From NCBI GenBank assembly GCA_949128115.1, contig OX421965.1, positions 57,654,012-57,718,011 on the forward strand: DNA of 64,000 nucleotides. The letters run 5' to 3'. Position numbers and translations under genes: made by a program. The notes under the pieces were generated by a model. That model did no database searches. It saw only the letters and a list, made by a program, of their open reading frames with translations, and was not told the DNA's origin. The DNA comes from Anaspis maculata (lineage: Eukaryota; Arthropoda; Insecta; Coleoptera; Scraptiidae). Positions within the stretch are counted from its first letter, which is position 1; every line of letters begins with the position of its first letter. Below, piece after piece: positions 42,164-54,489 of this stretch.

Positions 42164-45100
42164 CTACTTGTTCAAGTCTTTTTTACAAAAATTTGTGTTT
42201 TCCGTAAGTGTAAATGTAGAGTGAATAAGCGATAAGAATCCAGATAAAAGACACTAGTGTTTTTGGTATTCGCGAATTTTATTATCGCGAGAGGACACCA
42301 CTGTTAGCTGGTGAGGACATACCTTCCGCCCGCGAAATTTGAATCGACTGTCAATAACGCATCACGTCAATGTTGAATTGTCAACAATGTTAGCGTCAAT
42401 TGCTATTGTAATGTTGTTGCTTGGAGTTTTTTTCAACGAGCATGCTTAAACCGCGTATTTTTCTTTAATTTTTTTTATTGGAAAAAACCGGAAAGCAATC
42501 AATTCCAACGCTTGTTGGTAATAACTAGATTGACAGCTGAGAGTACCAACGGTATCTTACAATGGTTATGCTCTCAGTTCCACGAAGAAGGCATGATTGT
42601 CCTATCTAGGTATGTGTTGGCGTAGTTCATCTTTATCCCGCTATGTAGCTGCATGTTACACGAAATCACGAATAGAAGCAGTGTCAACAAAGAGGTTGAC
42701 GACTGACACTGGTTGAAAAGTGGGGACCCGACTCAACTCCCTCTGGCTCTGCTTAACTCGGGACTGCCCTTTGTGTATGCTATACCCAAATGCATAATCA
42801 AAGCACAGTGCTCCAATAAAGACTAGGAAACATGACTGTGCTATGTTGCATTGAACTTTTTTCCATTCTAAAGTTGAAAGAACCTTCTGGCACGGGTCAC
42901 GAAGCTCAGCGCCTCCAAGGAGATCCGTGTTTGAATAGCGGGCGAATATGTTGTTGGATAATGCACGAACCGAATCGAATATCTCAGCTTCAGGATAGCC
43001 GGAGGCTAATCACGAAATCAGCCATTCATTCTCTTTCCGCAACCATCAGGCACTGCGCCGCGCGCTCTTGAGTAATACTTCTCTGTCTCTACGGTGGCGA
43101 TACGTTAGAGTTGAGGAATTCACGCGAAGATGAAAATCGTCCCGTCGAGAATTATTCGGGACAGCGAGGCTAAAGATGATGATGATGAGACGTCAGGACA
43201 CGTACCAGAGAGTGTATACACAGTAGAAGAAAAGTCAAGAGTTACTGTATGTGGGTTTGTGTGCGTGGTATGGTGATGCCCTGCTGCTTTTAGGACCGTT
43301 CTAATTTAGTCCGATGTCTCTTCAGAGACCGCGTTATGGATAATAATCGAGCTGCTGGAGCAGAGTGCACCACCACCGCACAAAGTTTCCAGAGGATATC
43401 CATAGTTCAAATATTCCGGGGGCGATGTCGAGGGCATCTCCGGCGGTTAGGATCCGGGCCATTACAGTCCCGACCGGGGGTCCAGATTACCGGATTATTG
43501 TCGCACTGTTGTGCCAGCTGAGCCTTTGATCTCGGATTAAAATGATCGTCCTCTGATGTTGCAAACAAACCGCCCTGAAACTGATTGATAAGTTTCACGA
43601 GGACGGCCCTTCAGCAACTTGCCGCATCGAGTAGGCAATGCGCAGATAGGTATACACAAGGGTTTCGAGGGACAGGGTCGTGCGAGGGCTTGACTGGGTC
43701 AGTTTTCGGTTCACCATCCGCTGGGTATTTTGTTAGCTACTAGTGGCGGCACGTTCAATCAGGAACAGAAATCTATACGCAAAAGAAAAATGTGGGTGCA
43801 TGAGATCAAGAGACTTTCTCAAACATTCGGAAAGCAACTTCACTTTTTTCCAGATCTACTGAATTCGCTGTAATTTGCTGAGAATCTGTTTTGAATTATT
43901 ATCCATCTACTCTTGCAAATCGAATTTCACTAAAATTCGACTAGTTGTTCCGAAGTTAGATGTGGTAGTATACTTTTTCTTTCACTTATTAGAGCACACT
44001 GTAATAATGGAATTTTATTAGTGAACTGTCGGTGACAAAATTTCGGTGTCAGAGGCAGGCACTAACTAAACTGCGCAACAAATATGTTGTCGCGAGGGAA
44101 AAATTGGTCCGAGTTTGGACCCCAATAACTTTTGAATGACAAGAACCATTTTGATTCTGTTTTGACGGTTAGCGAGGTCAGTCTTTCCGTTCTTCACGTT
44201 CGGGAAGTGAAGATCTGGATGCTCCATATAAAATATCTACAGGGTGAAATGTAAAACAGTACAAAATTTTAGCAAATTAAACGGACCCCCATTTTCAGAA
44301 TAATTTTTTTTCTCAAATGCAAATGGAAGGATTATGAAGCGTTATGTTTCAGCTTGCGCCCAGTTTCAAAATTTTTGAAATCGGAAGTATGGTTCTGACT
44401 TTATGATTTTTTTCTCTTGTAAGATGCTGATTTATCCTATCGGTACAAAGAAGACTATGTTATTCTGATGATGGGAGGTTGCAATTCACGAATATTGTTG
44501 CTTAAACGGTTCTCAGAAACTTGACTTACAGATCATCTGAAATACCTTGATCATTATATGCACTGGCACTCCGTTTTCTAGCACTCCACTTCTTGTAACT
44601 TTAAAAAAAAAAAGGCCTTTACAGAACCACAACTTTCCAGACCTGAAGCGATCCGATTAATAACGACAAAAGCAGGTCTTAAATTATTGCTATAGACAAG
44701 CTTCCTACTGTAATATTAACCAGATTTCAGGAAAAAATTTCAACGCGTTCTCTCAAATTCTAATTAAGTTTAAGAGTTCAATTATTTTAATCTGTAGTCA
44801 ACTCATTCCTTGATTATTTTTATCGGTAGAACTATGTACTCACTCTGAGTAATCAAAACGAAATTAAAAATATATTGGTTCTCGGATACCTATGTATAGC
44901 ACTGTTGTACTTATAGATACGCACATCTGTTGGAATTGCGGCTATAAATATCAACATTATTGACCAAAAAAGAAAAATAATCAATTATTTCTGTCTTCGT
45001 GTGCCTATGACCGTTTCAATCATCAGCGAGTCAATCGATTTTACTTTGAATAATTAAATCTTGATCAAAAAAAAAATCGGTGTAGAACTGGAGAACGGGA

Positions 45101-46795
45101 ATGAATATTATACATGAAGCTGTTTCAAATTTAATGTCTCGACAAGTATGGTAATGGGTGAGAGTTTCTGATAAAGGTTCAAGAAAAAAACACGTGATCC
45201 ACCAGATTATACGATGGTTTGGTCCGGCAGTGTTGTTTTTAAAAACTGACGAGAGTCAGATTCCTGCTGGACGGGAATTGACTTCCACGCAAGAGAGCTG
45301 AGAGACTGTTTGGCAATGTCAAACAAATGACAGTTTGCTGAAGGTGGAATGTTGTACCACTTTTTTTCCTTTGTTCAAAATAAATAACACACTAAGATCA
45401 CTACAGGCATAAGAATATTTCGTTTAAAAAGTCCCTACTTTTTTTCAGCAAAAATGTTGAAAATTTGGGCGGCAACAGGTAGAGTTTGAACTGGAAGTCT
45501 GATGACGGAGATAACCTGTTTCTGTTCCGCGCTTGCGCACTGAGTAGGTCATCGGGTAATATGCATTGAATGTTGTTGTCAGCTTGTGCCTTGTGTCTGA
45601 AAGGCAGTCAGTCTACAGTCCATGAATATTTACTAGTTATGATTAAAATGATGAAAAAACAAAACAATACAATGCAGAACATTTTTAAATGTTGTGAAAT
45701 TGATACAGGATACAATACCTATCAAATAGTTGATATTTCTTACTCATAGTTCTGCCGCCAACCGTTCGCTAAAATCTTATGAAATTACGAAACTAGAAGG
45801 GTTCGAAGGACTACCCTTTGACCCTTCATAATTTCACAAATGAAAACGAAGAATTTTTTAAATATTTTGGTGGGCTTTCTAAAAGATTCCATATACCATA
45901 TACCTATTGTTCTAGTCCGACACTTTTTACCTTTTGAATCACCTTGTACAGGATGGTCCATCCTAGCGTAATTATCCCATAGCGGTCTTACCGTTCAAGA
46001 TAGAGAAAAAGATGTAAAAGAAAAGTTGTATGGTTTGATACCTAAAACTATAACCTAAATTAACCTGATAACCTAATATTATTTCCAGCTATACAGGACA
46101 GGACAGCCATTTTGACGGGATTAACGAAACGTCAATTTTTCTAAATGGAATTTTTTGCATATTATAAATGCATATTTTTTGCATTTTCATGTTCAACTTT
46201 TTCAACTGTCTTATGCCTGTATTCTTGTTTTTCAATTGTGAGGCAGTGCTACCACCAACTAAAAATTAAAAACTAAAAAAAAATCGCATTTTCAGTTTTC
46301 TTAAAAAAATTGTAGCGGCCTTGCTTTCAAAACTAAGAGACGAAACTTGACATGGTGATAGTCAAGTCAAAGACCGATATCCCAATGTCAAAAATTACGA
46401 CTTCTTGATACAGAGCGTTCACAAAAAAAACATCAAACTTGATAATCTTCAAAGTATCATAACTCAATTTTTTCAATATTTTCAAATGGCATGCCCCTAA
46501 TTTCATAACGTTATCTGATAGCTTTTTTATGTCCTCTTTCATTTTTACTAGGGGTACCCTACCCTTAAACTTCATTTTTTCGAGCTAATCGGAGATTTTT
46601 CCAAATTTTTCTATTTTTTTTTGTTCTTTTTTTTCAAAATGAAATTGGCCGTGATGATTGACAGGCAAGCCAAATAGTACTCAGCTGTCAGTTAGTCAGT
46701 CTGAATATTGTCGAACAAAAAAAAATGGCTTCAAACAAAGAACAAAGTGGGATCCTGGATATCTGGATTATTACCCGAATATCATATCAATAATT
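42164..46795. other. No recognisable gene; one element-end fragment
   Basis: No supported gene. ACAGGGTG at 44239 opens ~170 bp (44235-44400) that resembles the outer arm of the 59.6-kb foldback (TACAGGGTGA, GTAAAA, ACCCCCATT in the same order). It is therefore likely a truncated relative. A stretch around 43370-43640 is GC-richer without frames of note. Confidence 0.4.
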
Positions 46796-46880
46796 TCCTC
46801 TCGCATAATAGTATATTACATACCGAGGTGGAAAGTGTCTCATTACAGCCAAGGGATTCAATATATTACAGAGGCGTGCC
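46796..46880 (+). repeat. 85-bp dispersed repeat, copy 2
   Basis: Partner of 3061-3146 in opposite orientation, about 85 bp with a handful of differences. Sequence on either side of the two copies does not obviously match, so this is a short element or a fragment of one. Confidence 0.6.
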
Positions 46881-47712
46881 GTTTTTATCAGGTAGGCATA
46901 GGCAACCTTTTCAAACAACGCATCTATCAACACTCCGCGCTCCGCGACAGCTGTTTAGATCAGATCACCTCTCTTCATACGTCATTTTCGGCCCACGGGC
47001 CGAAAGTGACATTATTCTCCAACCTGTAAGGAATCATTCACTTTCCAACTTTTTAAAAGTTAGGAATGTATCGATTACTAACTCATTGTGAATTAAGTCA
47101 TTTTTCTTAGCAGATAGCAATAAGAGCAGAAAATTTACTGAAAACTGTGGAAAACTGCGGAAGTTGGGAAATGAAAAGCGAGAAAAATTCCCCCACACAA
47201 AACCTGAAAAGCCAAGTCATTTGAAGCTACCTGATACATTACATGATCTGAAATAAAGTTTTCCCCAAATAAGTCTCTTGAAAGGGCTTTACCAAACAAA
47301 AGTCTTTTTCGAGCGAATAACCGTTCATGACCGGTTACACTTGGTTATAGAATTTGACGTTCGAGCGAGGATTGGTTATAAGTGGTAAAGGAAGTGCCGC
47401 CATTTTGATATCATCACCGGTTATACATTTCATAACCTGGTCATGAGGCTGGTTATTGTTATGGTGGGGGAACAAATTGTGGCGGCAACAGATTTGAATT
47501 TGAAACAAGCAGCGGTTCAGAATGTCCAAACGTGAAACGTACCTAACCTAACCTCAAAAACTTGACAACTTGACTTGGCGTTGGCGACGAGAAAAATCGA
47601 AGACGATGGACTCATCTGCGATGGACCCACAAGAACATCGGGTAATCCAGATGTCCGATGGCCGCCTATGGTTAACCCCTATGATCTATGATTGAAGTTT
47701 TGAATGGATTCT

Positions 47713-49210
47713 ACAGGGTGTTTCCAAGCTGGTGTTATAAACTTCAAGGGGGGGATTCGGGGATTCTCCTTGCGTAAAAGTGCCATTTACGTATAGTGCG
47801 GGCGCTAAGAGCCAAAATCGGGATGAACCTTGCAAATGGTGATGAAAGCATGAGATTCGGTACACGTACTCAGAATGAGCCCCTCTTTCAGATAAGAGGT
47901 GGAGCCACGCCGAATTTTTACCGGAAGGGGGCTCGGGGGGCTCCTGAAAGTTGAAGGTGCTAGGGCTCCCACCAAACCGCTTATCAGTTCGTTTTATCAA
48001 TTAAAAAGGAAACTCATGAATATATCGTAAAAATTGACGACGTTTATCGCCTTGTCCCGGGAATTTTTCATGATGAAAAAAAATAAGTTCTTCGGCAGAA
48101 CACACAAATTGGTTTTATTTTATTTTCACCTACAAAGAATTAATAAGGAGATGTGCAAAACCTTGATTCCCACAAATTCGTATACTCTGAACTCATTTGT
48201 GGAGTCAAAATTTTGATGGTGTATCTTCTTGAAGAGGGGCATTCCAAAGAGTAAGCTATTTTCAACACTAAGTTCAAACAGAATTTTTCCAATGTTCTGA
48301 ATCGAAATTACTGAATTCCTTCCAGGAATGCATACCCCGAACTGTTCTTTGAAAGTACCGCGTGCGATTGAACGTGGAGTAAGTCCTGAAACACTATCAG
48401 AATTTTTCTTCTATGATGCTATTATCCACTCTCGACCGGGACAATTAGGTTCCTACACAGCATGCGCGGAGTGTATACACGATGCAGGGTATTTTCTCGG
48501 TTCAGTCAAATTTTTTATGATTGAAAAAGTGTCATAATATTGAAATAACGTGTATACACTCCGCGCATGCTGTGTAGGAACCTAATTGCCCTGGTCGAGG
48601 GTGGATAGTAGCATCACAGAAGAAAAATTCTGATAGTGTTTCAGGACTTACTCCACGTTCAATCGCACGCGGTACTTTCAAAGAACGGTTCGGGGTATGC
48701 ATTCCTGGAAGGAATTCAGTAATTTCGATTCAGAACATTGAAAAAATTCTGTTTGAACTTAGTGTTGAAAATAGCTTACACTTTGGAATGCCCCTCTTCA
48801 AGAAGATACACCATCAAAATTTTGACTTCACAAACGAATTCAGAGTATACGAATTTGTGGGAATCAAGGTGTTGCACATCTCCTTATTAATTCTTTGTAG
48901 GTGAAAATAAAATAAAACCAATTTCTGTGTTCTGCCGAAGAACTTTTTTTTTTCATCATGAAAAATTCCCGGGACAAGGCGATAAACGTCGTCAATTTTT
49001 ACGATATATTCATGAGTTTCCTTTTTAATTGCTAAAACGAACTGATAAGCGGTTTGGTGGGAGCTCTAGCACCTTCAACTTTCAGGAGCCCCCCGAGCCC
49101 CCTTCCGGTGAAAATTCGGCGTGGCTCCACCTCTTATCTAAGAGAGGTGCTCATTCTGAATATGTGTACCGAATTTCATGCTTTCATCACCATTTGCAAG
49201 GTTCATTCAC
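47713..49210. repeat. ~1.5-kb palindrome, right arm truncated
   Basis: The left arm (47713-48485) starts ACAGGGTGTTTCC; the right arm (48551-49210) is its mirror but lacks the outer ~110 bp, so it stops where the next repeat begins. The loop is about 65 bases. Shared blocks include GTGTATACACGATG/GTGTATACACTCC, GCATGCGCGGAGTGTATAC and CCCGGGACAAGGCGATAAAC. Differences between the arms are few, mostly single bases. Confidence 0.8.
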
Positions 49211-49227
49211 CTAGTGCCCCCACTAGT

Positions 49228-50356
49228 AGTTTTTAGCGCACTTCTCCAAACAGGAAGGCGCTTTTGTCCTCGCTTTGTCCGTCCGTCCGTCCGTCCGTCC
49301 CCGCATCTAGTCCTAGACGAAAAGGTTTTTGCGAAAAATTTTTACTCCATTGGGTAGCTCATGACCTTGTATCTCGAACCAAGAAAAATCTTGACGAAAT
49401 AATAATAAACAATGACAATAATAACAATTTAGTGTGACGCGGCATCGCCGTTGAATGCTGCATTTCAGAAGCCGGCCTGATCTCGAAAGTTATCACATGC
49501 GAGGAAGTACCCGATCTTATCATTTTACCATAATACATATGCGGAGTTATATTTAGAGGATGATTTGAACTTTATTTTAATGAAAATTTCACATCGGTGC
49601 GAGGTGCCGATTAGTAGTTATTGATTTTTGAAAATGACTCCGAAACTACGGCTCGGCCGCAAATGATTTATTCGTTGCTTGCTGGTGCTTGATATCCTTT
49701 CCTCCGAACAAAACGAAATTCAATACAGAAAATATTTCAACTCGAATGGGTAGCTCATGGCCTTGGTACGCGAATCAAGAAAAATGTTGCCGAAATAATC
49801 ATGAACAATTACAAAAATAACATTTTGGTGTAGGGCGGCTTCGCCGATCAAGTGCTGGCATTCGCGGTAAGATGTAGAAAGTTGCGATATGCAGGCAACT
49901 ACAATTTCTTAATGAAATACATCACTGCATGTACGGCATTATATTTAGAGAACAATTTGAACTTTCTTTTGACAAAAACCCCACTTCGATCCGACCGTTA
50001 GGTCAATTGTTATCGATTTTTGAAAACGGCCGCAAAGCCACGGCTCGGCGCATATTACACGACCTTACAAATTTAAAATCAGACGTGCCGAAATAGTAAT
50101 TGAACATTTTGAAATAGCCAATACTAGGTACCTGAAGGATAATGGCACTCAAATTACGAAACATGTTCGCTCAATAACAAAAAAAAAGTAGGTAGGTATC
50201 ACTAAAAATCATGTGACAAGGCTACCATTTTTTCGGTTTTTCGATAAAAAAGAAATGTTCCAATTCAAAAGTGAACCCGATATTCGTGTTCAGGAGGTCG
50301 AAATCAGTTGGAGCACATTTTTTTATATAAGTAACAGAATGACGCTTATGTGGCCG

Positions 50357-50391
<35 letters not shown>

Positions 50392-50465
50392 CGAGTCCGT
50401 GCAGAAATTAAGACGCTGTACTCCTTCTCGAGAATTGAAACAAGAGTCTTGGAACTTTTTTCCGA
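49228..50465 (-). repeat. Inverted copy of the 17.4-kb dimeric repeat
   Basis: Reverse-orientation match to 17370-18615 over its whole length, with both modules and both microsatellite ends: GTCC repeats at 49277-49300 and GTCT repeats at 50361-50390. Differences are spread evenly, suggesting independent ageing of two insertions rather than a recent inversion. Confidence 0.8.
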
Positions 50466-50639
50466 TTAATAGCTGATGTCTCCAAGGGTGGCCAATGGGC
50501 ACTATTTTTGTTATCCATACATCGTTATCATTATTCTCAAAAAACAGAGATCTCCTGTGCACTTCGATGAAGTTGAACTTCTCCTCGGGAAATAAAGCTA
50601 CAGCCGTTGAAGATTGAACTTTATCCGGTGGATAGCTTA

Positions 50640-51065
50640 GGTCCTCAAGGACCAAATAGGCAGGTTGGCTTTCATAATTCGGCCGCCATCTTGGCTGCCA
50701 TATTGAAATTTCTCATTAGTGGAACGATTGTCATGAAACTTGAAACTCACCCTTGTCTAGTATGATCATTCTTATTTTCAAGCCAAATTTTATGATTGTC
50801 CCACCATCTTGGCCGCCATATTGAAATCTCTTATAAGTGGAAAGATTTTCATGAAACTTGAGAGTTACGCTTGTCTCGTACGATCATTCCTATTTTCAAG
50901 CTGAGTTTCATAATTCTGCCGCCATCTTGGCCGCCATATTGAAATCTCTTGTTAGTAGAACGATTTTCATGAAACTTGGAACTTACCCTTGTCTAGTACG
51001 ATCATTTTGATTTTCAAGCCGAATTTCATGATTCTGTCGATATTTTGGCCGCCATATTGCAATTT
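50640..51065 (+). repeat. 118-bp tandem array with CCGCCATCTTGG motifs
   Basis: About three and a half units. The anchor CCATCTT lies at 50686, 50804 and 50922, and TTGGCCGCCATATTG again at 51046, giving an exact 118-bp period. Each unit has (CCGCC)ATCTTGGC(C/T)GCCATATTG, then TTTTCATGAAACTTG and TTTTCAAGC. No reading frame of note. Confidence 0.85.
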
Positions 51066-51548
51066 TTTGCCCAAGACGGTAGAACCCTAATCACTCAACA
51101 TCTTGCGTTCACTAATCCTCCAAAAAGGAAGTGCGCTACTGAGCCTCATGCCCATGAGGCATATTCGCTTGTTTAATTGTAGCTTCATTACCGAGATATC
51201 ACCCTTAAAAGTTGGAGTTTTTTAATTGTTTTCTAGCCGTGGCTCAGATTTATCGGAGATTTTAAATTAGGATAAGGGGTTCAAAATTAGGATACCAATA
51301 TTTCAGATGAAAATAAAAAGTTTCCAGGAAATTAAGTTTTTATTCCCTTATCGGTACCGCCAAGTACCGCAGAATTTTCTCCTTCAATTAAATTTACTGT
51401 TTTCCCGCCAAATGCTGATAACCACAGTTATAACCGCAACGTTTCAGCGAGAAATGTCAGATATCAAAAAAAATGACAGTATCTGTCAATCTAATGTCAA
51501 CCGCTAATAACCAACCGGTTACAAAAGGTTATTCGCTCGAAAAAGACT

Positions 51549-54047
51549 AAAGACTGAAAGGGTGATTTCATGTCAATAATACCTGTAAATAAACCATCAA
51601 CGTATTATCTAGTTGAAAGGTATGGTGTAAAACTGACGACATTATGACGATAATTATTGGGAACCGACAAAACTGGGAGTTATTGCAATTGTGAACATGT
51701 CAATTCTAACTCTTTCGATGATTAACCCTTTAACAGGGGAACTCCATACATAATGGATTTGCTATGTTGTTAAAATGTAATTGAACGTGTGTAAAGTACT
51801 GCTGAAGAAGGCGATAATTTATTACAGATATTAAGTTGTGTTGGTTACTGATTTAGCTTAAGCGGTGAAATGAATAATCAGACAATAAGATTCACCGAAG
51901 CAACACTCATGTTTGTCCATCTTTAATCAAATTAGATAAAAGTCAATGAGATTTGAATTGTTTGTTTCTATGTGGAAAATGGGTTGATTTGGTCCTCTTG
52001 TAGATAGAACCTGGTTTGTCAACAAAAGAAAGGGGTAACCTAATTAATAGGAAACAGAAGGGTTAATGTACACAACGTAGGGGGGTCACGGGTGCCGATC
52101 CTTACAATAATTATTCTCTCACTAAAATCTCAAAGCAGTACAGCAATTCAGATTTGAACAGGAAACAGTGTTCCTCCACTGCGTATGGTGTACTGAACAA
52201 CACTCATGCAATGCCCATTTCTTCACTCACGGGATTTGCAACACCCACCTTCAGCTCGCGTTCAAACATCATGCTTGCGAAAAAAAGAGTTTCGTTCCTT
52301 ATTGCTCATTGTACTGACATCACAGTACATACAGGTACTATTTTGATGCATCGGAAATGAGACTCATTAAATCCACACAGAGCACACAAAGACCAGAAAT
52401 AAATCAACAATATACGCAGACTACTACGAACATTACGGTTACGGTAATTGATGCATCCGCTGATAGAGAAAGTATACAGTTACATGATGTATGATTTTAA
52501 ACTACGAGTAATAATAAACCACTAACCCGTTTGTTTGAAGTTTGAATCGAACCGCTCGGAATAAAAGAAAACTAGCGCAAGGATAAGGGCATTTTATATG
52601 AAGGAGTAACAGTCCAACATAACACGAACGCGAATCTATATGTTCGCGACGAGACGCCTCCGAAGTGCATCATTAAAAGTGGAAGAACAAACACGGGAAC
52701 ATATATTACGGGAAAAGATACTTTACACCTTCGGTTTTACGAGTGTGTGCACCGTATGCACGTCGACACCTTTCGCCAGTAAAGTCGGCAATTTTATTAA
52801 ATTTTATACGAAAGCCGCATTATGCACGTACTATCACTCTTGGAACCTTGGCCTTCCTTTTTGATGACATCCTATTTTTCCTTGATGCCGTCGTTTTTTT
52901 TTTCACCAGAGAGAGAGAGAGAGAGAGAAAGACCTTCGTCTGTTTTTCTATTATCGCACACGCCAAGGTAAGCCCCGCCACCTGCTGCGGGCTCCTAATG
53001 ACTCTAATTTTAAACTTTCGTCGCTTTTAGCGCGGTCGACATCTCAGTCCTATAAACAAATTACAATCCAATCTGATTTTATTTGCGAGAAAATCAATCA
53101 AGATCACCACCAGACGGTGTTTGAAGATAAGGCAAAAGCCTCCCCGAGGCGGTGTTTAGTGTTTATAAATAAATTATCGCCAAATGCCATCATCGAACGC
53201 ACTGCCGCCGTCGTAACACTTTTTGATATAGAAACAAAAAGTGGGGTAGGTAAAAATAGACCACGTATGGGATTTCTATGTCGTTTAGTTTCATTCAGCT
53301 TTCGAACGCCACTTCCTCGCCTAGTATATGGTGAATGATGGAAGAATTGATGCGGTTAAAACGATATTTGGCGAGACCACATCCGCGGACTTCGTTTGGT
53401 GTGGACCCATTTTGCGGTCCGAATTCGCGTTTTCGCTCTGTGGGTCGGAACGGCCGAAGCCTTGAGACCGAGACACGCTTTAAGGCATGCAGAACTATGC
53501 CGGCAATATAGAGCTAATTTCGAGCAGATGCATAATGCGATGCAAAAGGTCCATTGAAATGTTCGAACCAGATGCCATAGTGAGAATATGCAGGTGCCCG
53601 AGTATTAAAAATATTACCTAATGAAATTCCATGCTTATATGCGGTTAACAACTTATGTGGACAATGCAAATGCATAATTTCACGTGCAACTGTTCATAAT
53701 CACATATTTCATGATGAGACTATCTGGGAGTGGTGTTTAATAAAGTGACGCGTTCTGTATCGGCTAATCCACAATACTGAAGTAAAAACATAAGTCTTTT
53801 TCAAGTTGGTGGACTGTCATGACAGTTGATCGGATAATTATATGAATCGTGTTTTTGTCGTGTCAAGTCCGTTCACTAGTCTCCAAATGTGCACAACATC
53901 GTGAATAAAACGTTTGAAACAGTTACGAAACGAGACGTCAAAAATATTTGAAAAATACCGCCAAATAAACGACCGTATGTCACGTGCTTGGGCGTTTTTG
54001 TCAACCAGGTATTAAACGTTCATAAAATGCTTTAAAGCGGACTTTAC
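51549..54047. other. No recognisable gene; (GA)n tract at 52909-52928
   Basis: No supported gene. A 20-base GA run follows a T tract at 52895-52905. Frames on the plus strand between 52640 and 53340 are short and lack motifs. The composition around 53340-53480 is more GC-rich. Confidence 0.45.
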
Positions 54048-54480
54048 AGCAGGCAATTTTCATTGCCGGCAGTAAAAATTGCTGCAATTTTATTTGCACG
54101 CATGCGCAAATCAGACCATTCCGATCAGCTGGTGCAATTTTTGTTGCATTGCAGGAATATTCATCCGACGTAATTTTATTGCATTGCACCGGAAATTCTA
54201 GTGGGTTTGTTGATGATTGAAAAATGCCAACCCGGAAAGTTGCTGCTTCACAGTTAGCAGCTCATTCTCCTGAAGCAATTATTGTTGTGTCTGCTCATTC
54301 TTAGATTTGATGGTTTTTATCTCGTGATTTCGTGTGCAATGCGGAGTAAAGTCAGTAATCAGCACAGCAATACTTTAAAATGTTGGCAAACTGTTGCAAG
54401 AAAAATTGCAGGTGAGGAATTGCCAGCTGTAAAATGGCATGCAACGCGCACGCAACTAAACTTGCCGTAAAATCTTTTCA
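54048..54480. repeat. Degenerate inverted, TGCAATTTT-rich sequence
   Basis: TTACAGCAGGCAATTTTCAT with AAAAATTGCTGCAATTTT at the left is mirrored loosely by AAAATTGCAGGTGAGGAATT and GCCAGCTGTAAAATGG at the right. Words of the type TTGCTGCAATTTT and GTTGCATTGCA recur. It may be an old small element; boundaries are not definable. Confidence 0.3.
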
Positions 54481-54489
54481 ACGATCAAA

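Larger units (their letters stand above)
47301..51548. mobile_element. 4.25-kb element with perfect 22-bp inverted ends
   Basis: The left end reads AGTCTTTTTCGAGCGAATAA followed by CC; the right end is its exact reverse complement. Beyond 22 bp both ends keep GACCGGTTA/TAACCGGTT-like words but diverge. AAA flanks both sides, so a 3-bp target duplication is possible. The interior consists of a palindrome (47713-49210), an inverted copy of the 17.4-kb dimeric repeat (49228-50465) and a 118-bp tandem array (50640-51065). No transposase is recognisable. The two ends could have been brought together by chance only if they belong to separate copies of one family. Confidence 0.55.

Noticed and set aside
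46333..46575. 80-codon frame with regular hydrophobic spacing
   Set aside because: AT-rich repeat-like sequence, no recognisable motif, and no support beyond the open frame.
40600..50450. Further hammerhead ribozymes near other CTGATGA or TCATCAG words
   Set aside because: Each lacks stem II or the GAAA/GTC elements at workable spacing, including the inverted copy region beyond 50465, which lacks the ribozyme seen at 17.2 kb.
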